This document shows positions 6,566 to 11,788 of a stretch of DNA of 11,788 nucleotides, in pieces; position 1 is the first letter of the stretch; each line of letters begins with the position of its first letter. The notes beneath the pieces are model-generated. The model was not told the DNA's origin. It was given only the letters and a program-made list of their open reading frames with translations, and ran no database searches. The DNA lies in the NCBI GenBank assembly GCA_947626725.1, contig CANQTI010000040.1:1-11788 (forward strand), in the 5' to 3' direction. Position numbers and translations under genes: made by a program. The stretch comes from an uncultured Eisenbergiella sp. (GTDB lineage Bacteria > Bacillota > Clostridia > Lachnospirales > Lachnospiraceae).

Positions 6566-6945
6566 AACGCCATTCCAAAACGAGCCTTTTTTTAATGGAG
6601 CTCATTTTGTCCATTCTGCTGTTTTCCCTGTGCAGCGCGATCTGCGTCCAGCTTTTTATCCGCGCACAACGAAAAGAACAGAACGCAATGTTCCTAAACT
6701 GGGCCGTCCAGGCCTGTGAAAGCGCGGCCGCGCATATCCAGCAGGAAAAGCAGCTTCCCGCTCCCGCCTGCTATGATGCGGATTTTCGTCCCTGTGTTCA
6801 GGAAGCGGCAGCCTGGAAACTGGAGGCAAAGGATATCACCCCCTCCGGCTCCGCGATTCGGCGCGCCTACATTACGATCCGCGACGTGCGCGAGGGCACA
6901 GCCGTCAGTGAGCCGCTGGCCTATGCGCTCACGATCTCCTATTAG
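6562..6945 (+). CDS. Prepilin-like small membrane protein with class III-type leader
   Basis: 127 aa. The N-terminus is short and basic (MKRHSKTS) followed directly by LFLMELILSILLFSL: Glu at position +5 after S8 and an uninterrupted hydrophobic helix (about 9-33), as in type IV prepilins and pseudopilins. The usual Gly before the cleavage site is replaced by Ser, so cleavage is uncertain. Three cysteines (C24, C28 within the helix; C48 and others after) are present. The extracytoplasmic part (about 40-127) ends in a beta-like strand AYITIRDVREG. Start at 6562 has AGGAGG 4 nt upstream and overlaps the previous stop as ATGA. The gene's last 35 nt are repeated twice more just downstream (6951-7020). 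Confidence 0.8.
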   Translation: MKRHSKTSLFLMELILSILLFSLCSAICVQLFIRAQRKEQNAMFLNWAVQACESAAAHIQQEKQLPAPACYDADFRPCVQEAAAWKLEAKDITPSGSAIRRAYITIRDVREGTAVSEPLAYALTISY

Positions 6946-7020
6946 ACTTAAGCCGCTGGCCTATGCGCTCTATCTCCTATTAGATGTGAGCCGCTGGCCT
7001 ATGCGCTCACGATCTCCTAA
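6911..7020 (+). repeat. Three tandem copies of the 3' end of the prepilin-like gene
   Basis: Copies start with AGCCGCTGGCCTATGCG at 6911, 6951 and 6989 (periods 40 and 38 nt). Copy 1 (6911-6945) encodes the C-terminus EPLAYALTISY and the TAG stop. Copy 2 (6951-6983) lacks two bases (CTCTATCTCC for CTCACGATCTCC) and also ends TATTAG. Copy 3 (6989-7020) restores the full sequence and ends TAATGA. Copies 2 and 3 lie after the stop and are not translated as part of this gene. They fill most of the 138-nt gap to the next gene (6946-7083). Confidence 0.93.
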
Positions 7021-7083
7021 TGAAACGCAGGATCAAAACCGAGCGTTCTCCCTTTTCGCGCAGCGCTCTGAAATGAGGTTTCC

Positions 7084-7551
7084 ATGAAAAACAAAAAACA
7101 GTCTATGATCAATACCGGACTGCCCTCTCTTCTCGTCATTTTCATCGTGCTCTGCCTTGTGACCTTCGCCGTACTCTCCTACGTCAGCGCACTGCGGGAT
7201 TATTCGGACGCTCTGCAGTCCTCGGCGCGTCTCCATTCCTGGTACGCGGCGGACACGGATGCCCGCGTCAGGCTGGCAGAGATCAACGGGCAGCTCCTGA
7301 CCATATATGAAGAGATGAAGGAACCGGAACGGGATGCTTTTCTGGAGGAATGCCGCAATCGCTTTCCCGAAATGACCCCGGAAGGCGCCATCGCTTTTTC
7401 GGTGGATTTCGGCGACTCCCAGGCGCTGATGGTGGAAATCCAGGTATCGCCTCCCTCTTCCGGAGAAGATATCTGTTATGGGATCAACCGCTGGCAAGTC
7501 GTCACCACAGCGGATTGGAACGCGGACAATTCCCTTCCCGTACTCCGGTGA
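7084..7551 (+). CDS. Single-pass membrane protein of pilus-like cluster, unknown family
   Basis: 155 aa. Basic start (KNKK), then G12 followed by one hydrophobic segment at about 13-35 (LPSLLVIFIVLCLVTFAVL), then an extracytoplasmic domain beginning with a helical region (SALRDYSDALQSSARLHSWYAADTDARVRLAEI) and ending in strand-like segments (MVEIQVSPP, INRWQVVTT). The Gly just before the helix without Glu at +5 resembles the GspK/PilX type of minor pilin, which is known to lack that Glu; this is a topology argument only. Start ATG at 7084 has GAGGT 4 nt upstream. It follows the repeat-filled gap and precedes the PilT-like gene by 54 nt. I do not recognise the family. Confidence 0.72.
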   Translation: MKNKKQSMINTGLPSLLVIFIVLCLVTFAVLSYVSALRDYSDALQSSARLHSWYAADTDARVRLAEINGQLLTIYEEMKEPERDAFLEECRNRFPEMTPEGAIAFSVDFGDSQALMVEIQVSPPSSGEDICYGINRWQVVTTADWNADNSLPVLR

Positions 7552-7566
7552 CAGAACAGAAAGACT

Positions 7567-7588
7567 TCCGACGCCGTCCGGTGTCGGA
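7567..7588 (+). promoter_or_regulatory. Stable hairpin just upstream of the pilT-like ribosome site
   Basis: TCCGACGCC (7567-7575) pairs with GGTGTCGGA (7580-7588): 9 bp including one G-U pair, with a 4-nt loop GTCC. It fills the 54-nt gap before the ATPase gene and ends 5 nt before AAGGAG. There is no T-run, so it is unlikely to be a terminator. An RNA-processing site or translation modulator is possible. Confidence 0.55.
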
Positions 7589-7605
7589 GAGATAAGGAGA
7601 AGAAT

Positions 7606-8658
7606 ATGGATCTGGTTCAACTGCTCACGGACGCGGTATCCGACCACGCCTCCGACATTTTCATTGTGGCAGGCCGCCCGTTTTCCTACAAAAAAAGCGG
7701 TGTTGTCACGGAACATTCCGAACGGCTCATGCCGGATGATACCAACGCGCTCATCCGTACCGTCTATGAACTGGCCGGTCATCGGGACATGACACATTTT
7801 CAGGAACACGGCGACGATGATTTTTCGTTCGCCCTGCGCGGACTGGCCAGATTCCGCGTCAGCACTTACCGGCAGCGCGGCTCCTGCGCCGCGGTGATCC
7901 GCGTCATAAATTTCTCCCTTCCGGATCATACACAATTGGGAATTCCTGACAGCATTCTGCAGCTGGGGGAGCTTTCCAAGGGCATGGTATTGGTGACCGG
8001 GCCTGCGGGAAGCGGCAAATCCACGACGCTGGCCTGCATCATTGATTACATCAATCAGCACAAAAAGTACCACATCATCACGCTGGAGGATCCCCTGGAG
8101 TTTTTACATTCCCATAAAAACAGCATCGTCAGCCAACGGGAAATCGCCGCGGATACGGACAGCTACATCGCCGCTCTGCGCGCTTCTCTCAGACAGAGTC
8201 CGGATGTGATCCTGCTGGGGGAGATGCGGGATTACGAAACGATCAATGTCGCCATGACCGCGGCCGAAACCGGACATCTGATTTTTTCCAGCCTGCATAC
8301 CTTAGGTGCCGCCAAGACGATCGACCGCATCATCGACGTGTTTCCGGCCAACCAGCAGCATCAGATCGCCCTGCAGCTTTCCATGACGCTTCAGGCCGTC
8401 ATTTCACAACAGCTGATTCCCGGCGTGGACGGCGGCCGGGTTCCGGCATTTGAAATCATGGTGCTCACTCCCGCTATCCGCAATATGATCCGCGACGGAA
8501 AGATTCCGCAGATCGACGGTCTGCTGGCGGGTGCATCCTCCCCCGGAATGCTTTCCATGGACCAGAGCCTGATCAATCTGGTCCGCTCCGGCAAAATCTC
8601 CCGAGAAACCGCTCTCAGCTTTGCTTCCAATCAGGAAGTCATGAAGCGAAAGCTGTGA
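7606..8658 (+). CDS. PilT-family type IV pilus ATPase
   Basis: 350-aa secretion NTPase of the compact PilT type; PilT normally powers pilus retraction by driving the platform protein PilC. Order of motifs: N-terminal PAS-like domain (about 1-100) beginning with DHASDIFIVAGRP; Walker A GPAGSGKST (132-140); Asp box ITLEDPLEF (158-166); Walker B VILLGEMRD with catalytic E206; His box GHLIFSSLHT (223-232); and AIRNMIRDGKIPQI (290-303), the AIRNLIRE-type motif characteristic of PilT. The usual Arg-rich patch is seen at RFRVSTYRQRG (82-92). All catalytic motifs look intact. Start ATG at 7606 has AAGGAG 6 nt upstream. The only ATPase in the cluster. A gspE/pilB-like gene could lie elsewhere in the genome. 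Confidence 0.93.
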   Translation: MDLVQLLTDAVSDHASDIFIVAGRPFSYKKSGVVTEHSERLMPDDTNALIRTVYELAGHRDMTHFQEHGDDDFSFALRGLARFRVSTYRQRGSCAAVIRVINFSLPDHTQLGIPDSILQLGELSKGMVLVTGPAGSGKSTTLACIIDYINQHKKYHIITLEDPLEFLHSHKNSIVSQREIAADTDSYIAALRASLRQSPDVILLGEMRDYETINVAMTAAETGHLIFSSLHTLGAAKTIDRIIDVFPANQQHQIALQLSMTLQAVISQQLIPGVDGGRVPAFEIMVLTPAIRNMIRDGKIPQIDGLLAGASSPGMLSMDQSLINLVRSGKISRETALSFASNQEVMKRKL

Positions 8659-8692
8659 AATCGGACCGCACCAACGCGACCTTGCCGCCCCG

Positions 8693-8727
8693 TCAGGAAA
8701 GGGGACCTTCTGCGGGACCCTTTCTGA
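8693..8727 (+). other. Bulged hairpin between the pilT-like and cotH-like genes
   Basis: TCAG-G-AAAGGG (8693-8703) pairs with CCCTTTCTGA (8718-8727): a 10-bp stem with one bulged G. It is followed by TATCAATTCCCC, with no T-run, so it is at best a weak terminator. It lies in the 96-nt gap before the CotH gene, in which I found no convincing promoter, so CotH may be co-transcribed with the pilus-like genes. Confidence 0.45.
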
Positions 8728-8754
8728 TATCAATTCCCCATTGAAAGGAAACAA

Positions 8755-10923
8755 ATGATGAGAATGCAGAACACAGTCAGAAGTCAAAAAACGAGGGCGC
8801 TGACCAAAACGTGCGGCCATGCGGCCGCGCCTTGCAGGTCCTTCGCTTATCACAGGTCAAGATCCGCCGCATACCGCATGGCGGGATTCGCGCTGGCGAT
8901 ATTCCTGGCCGGTTTTTTGAAGACCAGCGCATGTTACGTCCATGCCGCGGAGCCGAACGGCGGACTTCCCTCTTCTGTTCCCCAGATCGCCGGCATGATA
9001 GACACTCCGCAGCCCAATCTGGAGGATGATATCATGCTGATCCACGCCGATCCTTCCGGCCTGACGCCCGTCGCCTCCGTCCCGGACGCTGACGGCACAC
9101 CGGACACCGTCGCGGATCCCGCGCAGGCGCAGGCCCTGCGGGCGGCGCAGGAGGCCGCCGAAAAGGAACGGGCCGAGGCCCTTGCGGCGCAGGCAAAGGC
9201 AGAGGCAGAAGCCTTCGCCAGACGCTTTACCTGTTCTGTGACCGATCCAAACGGCGGGATCCTATTCGGCTACCGCGCACCGCAGGACGGCATTGTCTAC
9301 CTGTTTCTGCCCCGCTCCGTGGATCTTTCTTCCATGGAGGTCCTGTGCGCCGGAAATATTCTCGGCACATCCAGGGGCACCTGGGATGCCGCCTCCGGCC
9401 TTCTGTCCGGCGCCTTTCAAAAGAGCGGGGATACGGTCGTCATTACGCTGGCGGACATGGAAGTGACGGTGAAAGCGCTGCAGTCCGATCTGCCCAGCGT
9501 ACAGCTCTATCTGAACAACACGACGCTGGAAACCGTTCAAAAAAATAAAAACATCAAATATCCCGACAATACCGTCTATCTGACCGACGCTGACGGAACG
9601 GCCCTGCTCTCCGAGATCAATACCGTGGAATTCAAGGGCCGCGGCAATACCTCCTGGCAAAAATACGACAAAAAGGGCTATCAGATCAAATTCGCCAAAA
9701 AAACTGCCGTGCTTGGCATGGACGCCGCAAAGAAATGGGTCCTGCTGGCCAATGCCTCCGACGACAGCATGCTGCGCAATATGACCGCCATGCATCTTTC
9801 CAAAGAGCTGGAAATGGCCTACACCACCGACTATCAATATGTGGATTTCTGGATTGACGGTATCTACCAGGGAACCTATATCATCGGAGAGAAAGCGGAG
9901 ATCGGCGGCAGCCGCCTGAATCTGGAAAACGAATACGGCGTTCTGATGGAGCAGGACTCCAGCTTCTATGCGGAGGAGGATTACTGGATCTATGATTCCC
10001 TTCTGGACACCCAGTTCTCCCTGAAAGAATCCGTAGAGGAAGAGGATGCGGCAAAGATCCAATATGCCATCGCTTCCTTCCAGCAGGCGCTGGACCGTTT
10101 TCTGCTCTATCTCTACCAGACACCCGCCGACGCCGTCGATCTGGAAACGCTCTCCTCCATGATCGATGTGGATTCCTTTGCGAAATATTATCTGATTTCC
10201 GAATACCTGCTGAACCGGGAAGCCAATCATTCCAGCTTCTACTGGTACAAGGACGGGGAAGCGGATGTCCTCCATCTGGGACCGATCTGGGATTACGATA
10301 CCTGCATGGGAAATGAAGATCTGGATGCGAACGAATACTATGCCTCGATCCACAACACGATGATGAACCGGCTTCTGGCATGCCCGGCCTTCTATGAGCG
10401 GACGGCCGCGCTGAAGCGCCAATACTCCGCCGCTTTCAACGGGCTGACGGATTACGTGAAAAAGACCAGCCGGAAGATCTCCTCCTCCGTTTTCATGAAC
10501 TATATCCGCTGGAACACGCTGGGCGGGACCAATCCCAAGGGCTACAGCGACTTCGCGGGCACCTACGACGAATCCCTGGCCCGCCTGACCTCCTGGCTCT
10601 CCGTCCGCCGGAAGGCGTTCCGGGTACAGAAGCCCGTTCTTTCGGCCGTCCCGGATGCGGCGGAAACGCTCATGACCGTTACAACACCCCGCACCGGCGG
10701 CAATCTGCGGGTCGCCTTCTGGAGCGTGGAAAACGGGCAGGACGATCTGCAGTGGTATCTCCCCGCCGCACTGGAAAAGGACCGGACCGTTTTTGCGATC
10801 GATCTGGCGCCTTACCTCAGCAAGGGACTGTATCACGTGCACCTGTATGACGTGACGGAGACTGCGGATGAAACCTACACCTACGATCTGACCGACGGCA
10901 CCACCTGGTACCGCTTCCCCTGA
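8755..10923 (+). CDS. Secreted CotH-family protein kinase with GBS Bsp-like C-terminal domain
   Basis: 722 aa. CotH-family proteins are atypical kinases; CotH of Bacillus phosphorylates spore coat proteins, and many Clostridia carry exported versions of unknown target. Seen: an unusually long basic N-region (1-40), hydrophobic segment about 42-58 and a likely signal-peptidase site after VHA (about 64); a low-complexity linker; an Ala/Glu/Lys-rich coiled-coil-like stalk (about 119-157); a beta-rich segment (158-245); then the CotH core (about 248-620) with KGRGNTSW (294-301), YQIKFAKK (309-316), NASDDSMLRNM (333-343), GTYIIGEK (373-380), and WDYDTCMGN (512-520), the predicted metal-binding Asp motif. 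Residues about 650-715 (VAFWSVENGQDDLQWY, then YHVHLYDV) match the GBS Bsp-like repeat pattern. Start ATG at 8755 has AAAGGA 5 nt upstream. Followed by a strong terminator. Confidence 0.9.
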   Translation: MMRMQNTVRSQKTRALTKTCGHAAAPCRSFAYHRSRSAAYRMAGFALAIFLAGFLKTSACYVHAAEPNGGLPSSVPQIAGMIDTPQPNLEDDIMLIHADPSGLTPVASVPDADGTPDTVADPAQAQALRAAQEAAEKERAEALAAQAKAEAEAFARRFTCSVTDPNGGILFGYRAPQDGIVYLFLPRSVDLSSMEVLCAGNILGTSRGTWDAASGLLSGAFQKSGDTVVITLADMEVTVKALQSDLPSVQLYLNNTTLETVQKNKNIKYPDNTVYLTDADGTALLSEINTVEFKGRGNTSWQKYDKKGYQIKFAKKTAVLGMDAAKKWVLLANASDDSMLRNMTAMHLSKELEMAYTTDYQYVDFWIDGIYQGTYIIGEKAEIGGSRLNLENEYGVLMEQDSSFYAEEDYWIYDSLLDTQFSLKESVEEEDAAKIQYAIASFQQALDRFLLYLYQTPADAVDLETLSSMIDVDSFAKYYLISEYLLNREANHSSFYWYKDGEADVLHLGPIWDYDTCMGNEDLDANEYYASIHNTMMNRLLACPAFYERTAALKRQYSAAFNGLTDYVKKTSRKISSSVFMNYIRWNTLGGTNPKGYSDFAGTYDESLARLTSWLSVRRKAFRVQKPVLSAVPDAAETLMTVTTPRTGGNLRVAFWSVENGQDDLQWYLPAALEKDRTVFAIDLAPYLSKGLYHVHLYDVTETADETYTYDLTDGTTWYRFP

Positions 10924-10932
10924 AGACAGATT

Positions 10933-10961
10933 TCCCCGCGGCTTTGGCCGCGGGGATTTTT
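10933..10961 (+). terminator. Strong intrinsic terminator after the cotH-like gene
   Basis: CCCCGCGG (10934-10941) and CCGCGGGG (10948-10955) form a perfect 8-bp GC stem, extended to 9 bp by T10933-A10956, with loop CTTTGG. TTTTT (10957-10961) follows immediately. It starts 10 nt after the stop codon and works in the plus direction only. Confidence 0.92.
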
Positions 10962-11006
10962 ATACCATGTCCCGCCGGGCATGGGCCTCCGGCGGATTTT
11001 TTGCGC
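10960..11006 (+). repeat. Intergenic repeat unit, copy 1, containing an intrinsic terminator
   Basis: 47-nt unit starting TTATACCATGTCCCGCC, matching copy 2 (11065-11111) at 46 of 47 positions. Inside, CCGCCGG (10972-10978) pairs with CCGGCGG (10989-10995) and is followed by A and six T (10997-11002), a plausible second plus-strand terminator. Copy 1 is also framed by a 9-bp inverted repeat, TACCATGTC (10963-10971) and GACATGGTA (11009-11017), so the 55-nt block can fold as one larger hairpin. Confidence 0.88.
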
Positions 11007-11021
11007 CTGACATGGTAACGA

Positions 11022-11039
11022 GCGAATCCGGCGATTCGC
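11022..11039. repeat. 7-bp palindrome in the cotH-malQ gap
   Basis: GCGAATC (11022-11028) and GATTCGC (11033-11039) form a perfect stem with loop CGGC. No T-run on either strand. It sits between the two copies of the 47-nt unit. Confidence 0.75.
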
Positions 11040-11041
11040 GA

Positions 11042-11070
11042 GTATAATAGCCACTTTGTGGCTATTATAC
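11042..11070. repeat. Perfect 13-bp inverted repeat with 3-nt loop
   Basis: GTATAATAGCCAC (11042-11054) and its exact reverse complement (11058-11070) flank TTT. Each arm carries TATAAT reading inward or outward depending on strand, but no -35 partner is visible at normal spacing. The right arm overlaps the beginning of repeat copy 2. Confidence 0.92.
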
Positions 11071-11111
11071 CATATCCCGCCGGGCATGGGCCTCCGGCGG
11101 ATTTTTTGCGC
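11065..11111 (+). repeat. Intergenic repeat unit, copy 2, containing an intrinsic terminator
   Basis: Differs from copy 1 only by A for G within the TACCAT-x-T segment. The stem CCGCCGG (11077-11083) with CCGGCGG (11094-11100) and the six-T run (11102-11107) are preserved. The outer inverted repeat of copy 1 is degenerate here: only TACC and GGTA (11121-11125 region) remain. The exact period between copies is 105 nt. Confidence 0.88.
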
Positions 11112-11125
11112 TTATCGGCGCGGTA

Positions 11126-11145
11126 AAATAGCCCTGCGGCTATTT
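11126..11145 (-). terminator. Hairpin just downstream of malQ, possible weak terminator
   Basis: AAATAGCC (11126-11133) and GGCTATTT (11138-11145) form a perfect 8-bp stem with loop CTGC, 16 nt beyond the malQ stop codon. Read on the minus strand the right arm ends ATTTT, so the T-run is mostly inside the stem; termination would be weak. The AATAGCC/GGCTATT core is shared with the 13-bp hairpin at 11042-11070. Confidence 0.5.
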
Positions 11146-11161
11146 CCTTTTCTTTCTTTTC

Positions 11162-11788
11162 TTACCTGTCGTAAAGCGCCGTGAGCCTGCGGATGCGCTC
11201 CGCCAGCTCCGGTGTCAGCTGCCCTTTCACCAGTCTCCATTTCCAGTTGTTCCCCAGCGTGGAGGGAAAATTGATCCGGGCCTGTGCGCCCAGCCCCAGC
11301 CAGTCCTGAATGGGGATCACGGCCGTGTCCGCCACGGAGGCGAGTGCCGTTCGGACCATCGTTTCCGCCGCTCTGGCCCCGGATACGCCTTCCGCCTCTC
11401 CCATCCGCAGATAATCGCAGATGAACTGCCGGATCTCGGGCGTATTTTCCTCGTACCAGCCCGCTGTGGTCTGGTTGTCATGGGTCCCCGTATAGACGAT
11501 ACAGTTTTTCTCATGATTGTGGGGCAGATATTCATTGGACGGACCGCTGTCAAAGGCGAACTGCAGCACCTTCATGCCCGGGAAACCGGTCTTCTCGATC
11601 ATCCGGCGCACCGGCGGCGTGATCACGCCCAGATCCTCGGCGATCACTTCCTTCTCCCCCAGCCTGCGCTTCATCACCTCGAACAGCTCATAGTCCGGCC
11701 CCGGCTCCCAATGCCCGTTGACGGCCGTTTTCTCCCCGCAGGGCACGGAAAAATAGGCCTCAAATCCCCGGAAATGATCGATGCGGAC
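11162..11788 (-). CDS. malQ: 4-alpha-glucanotransferase (amylomaltase), N-terminal part outside the window
   Basis: GH77 enzyme that transfers alpha-1,4-glucan segments between maltodextrins, for glycogen or maltose use in the cytoplasm. 208 C-terminal residues are visible, out of roughly 500 in the family; the reading frame is open through position 11788. All three catalytic carboxylates are present: the nucleophile Asp in RIDHFRGFEAY (fragment residue 4), the acid/base Glu in VIAEDLGVITPPVR (residue 51) and the stabilising Asp in GTHDNQTTAGWY (residue 104). Further family motifs are GFPGMKVLQFAFD and QDWLGLGAQARINFPSTLGNNWKWR near the end. The stop codon TAA is at 11162-11164. Convergent with the cotH-like gene; its promoter and operon lie outside the window. 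Confidence 0.97.
   Translation of the reverse strand, partial: VRIDHFRGFEAYFSVPCGEKTAVNGHWEPGPDYELFEVMKRRLGEKEVIAEDLGVITPPVRRMIEKTGFPGMKVLQFAFDSGPSNEYLPHNHEKNCIVYTGTHDNQTTAGWYEENTPEIRQFICDYLRMGEAEGVSGARAAETMVRTALASVADTAVIPIQDWLGLGAQARINFPSTLGNNWKWRLVKGQLTPELAERIRRLTALYDR

Noticed and set aside
6911..7020. Tandem repeats considered as a CRISPR array
   Set aside because: Only three copies with almost no spacer, and the unit is the end of a coding sequence.
7033..8073. 346-codon minus-strand open frame opposite the 7084-7551 gene and the ATPase gene
   Set aside because: It crosses two genes on the other strand, one with intact Walker motifs, and shows no domain of its own.
9262..10842. 526-codon open frame on the minus strand inside the cotH-like gene
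   Set aside because: It is fully antisense to a gene with clear CotH motifs, has no recognisable domain, and its composition (many Gly, His, Ile, Arg) is what antisense reading of GC-rich codons produces.
11042..11070. TATAAT in the 13-bp palindrome considered as a promoter
   Set aside because: No acceptable -35 sequence at 16-18 bp on either strand; the TATAAT match follows from the palindrome.
10881..11087. 68-codon minus-strand frame in the cotH-malQ gap
   Set aside because: It runs through the terminator stems and the first repeat and palindrome; its repeated MPGG-WY pattern is a by-product of the DNA repeats, with no ribosome site.

Overview
The window looks like chromosomal DNA from a moderately GC-rich Bacillota, most likely a Clostridia/Lachnospiraceae-type bacterium. 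Most genes have strong AGGAG-type ribosome sites, and the protein families fit: an HD-GYP response regulator, a Gram-positive pilus-like cluster, a CotH kinase with a GBS Bsp-like tail, and MalQ. This assignment is inference from gene content; there is no rRNA or other marker here to settle it. I see no tRNA, rRNA, CRISPR array, insertion sequence or phage gene.

Left part (1-3377, all minus strand, read right to left). A five-gene operon starts from a good promoter at 3417-3445: hpt-like phosphotransfer protein, REC-HD-GYP response regulator (predicted cyclic-di-GMP phosphodiesterase), pyrH (UMP kinase), frr (ribosome recycling factor) and uppS (undecaprenyl diphosphate synthase, cut by the window edge). 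pyrH-frr-uppS is a classic housekeeping order. The usual genes upstream of pyrH (rpsB-tsf) are replaced by a two-gene phosphorelay/c-di-GMP module whose last gene ends only 12 nt before pyrH.

Middle part (3578-8658, plus strand). A cluster transcribed divergently from the same intergenic region: a transglutaminase-like lipoprotein, a PilC/GspF inner-membrane platform protein, four small single-pass membrane proteins that look like divergent pseudopilins or pilus accessory proteins (three of them joined by 4-nt ATGA overlaps), and a PilT-type ATPase. It resembles a reduced type IV filament system whose only visible motor is PilT-like. No PilB-type ATPase, prepilin peptidase or PilMNO homologue is in the window. 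Two tandem duplications sit exactly at gene 3' ends in this cluster.

Right part (8755-10923, plus strand). A large secreted CotH-family protein kinase with an alanine/glutamate-rich stalk and a C-terminal GBS Bsp-like domain. It is followed by a strong terminator and an intergenic stretch (10924-11161) crowded with palindromes. That stretch includes a 47-nt terminator-containing sequence present twice and a perfect 13-bp hairpin. A convergent malQ (4-alpha-glucanotransferase), lacking its N-terminal part, runs off the right edge.

How it may fit together (inference): the Hpt/REC-HD-GYP pair would lower c-di-GMP in response to phosphorylation. In Clostridia c-di-GMP is a known regulator of type IV pili, so the divergent layout suggests that this signal and the surface filament/CotH system are functionally linked.
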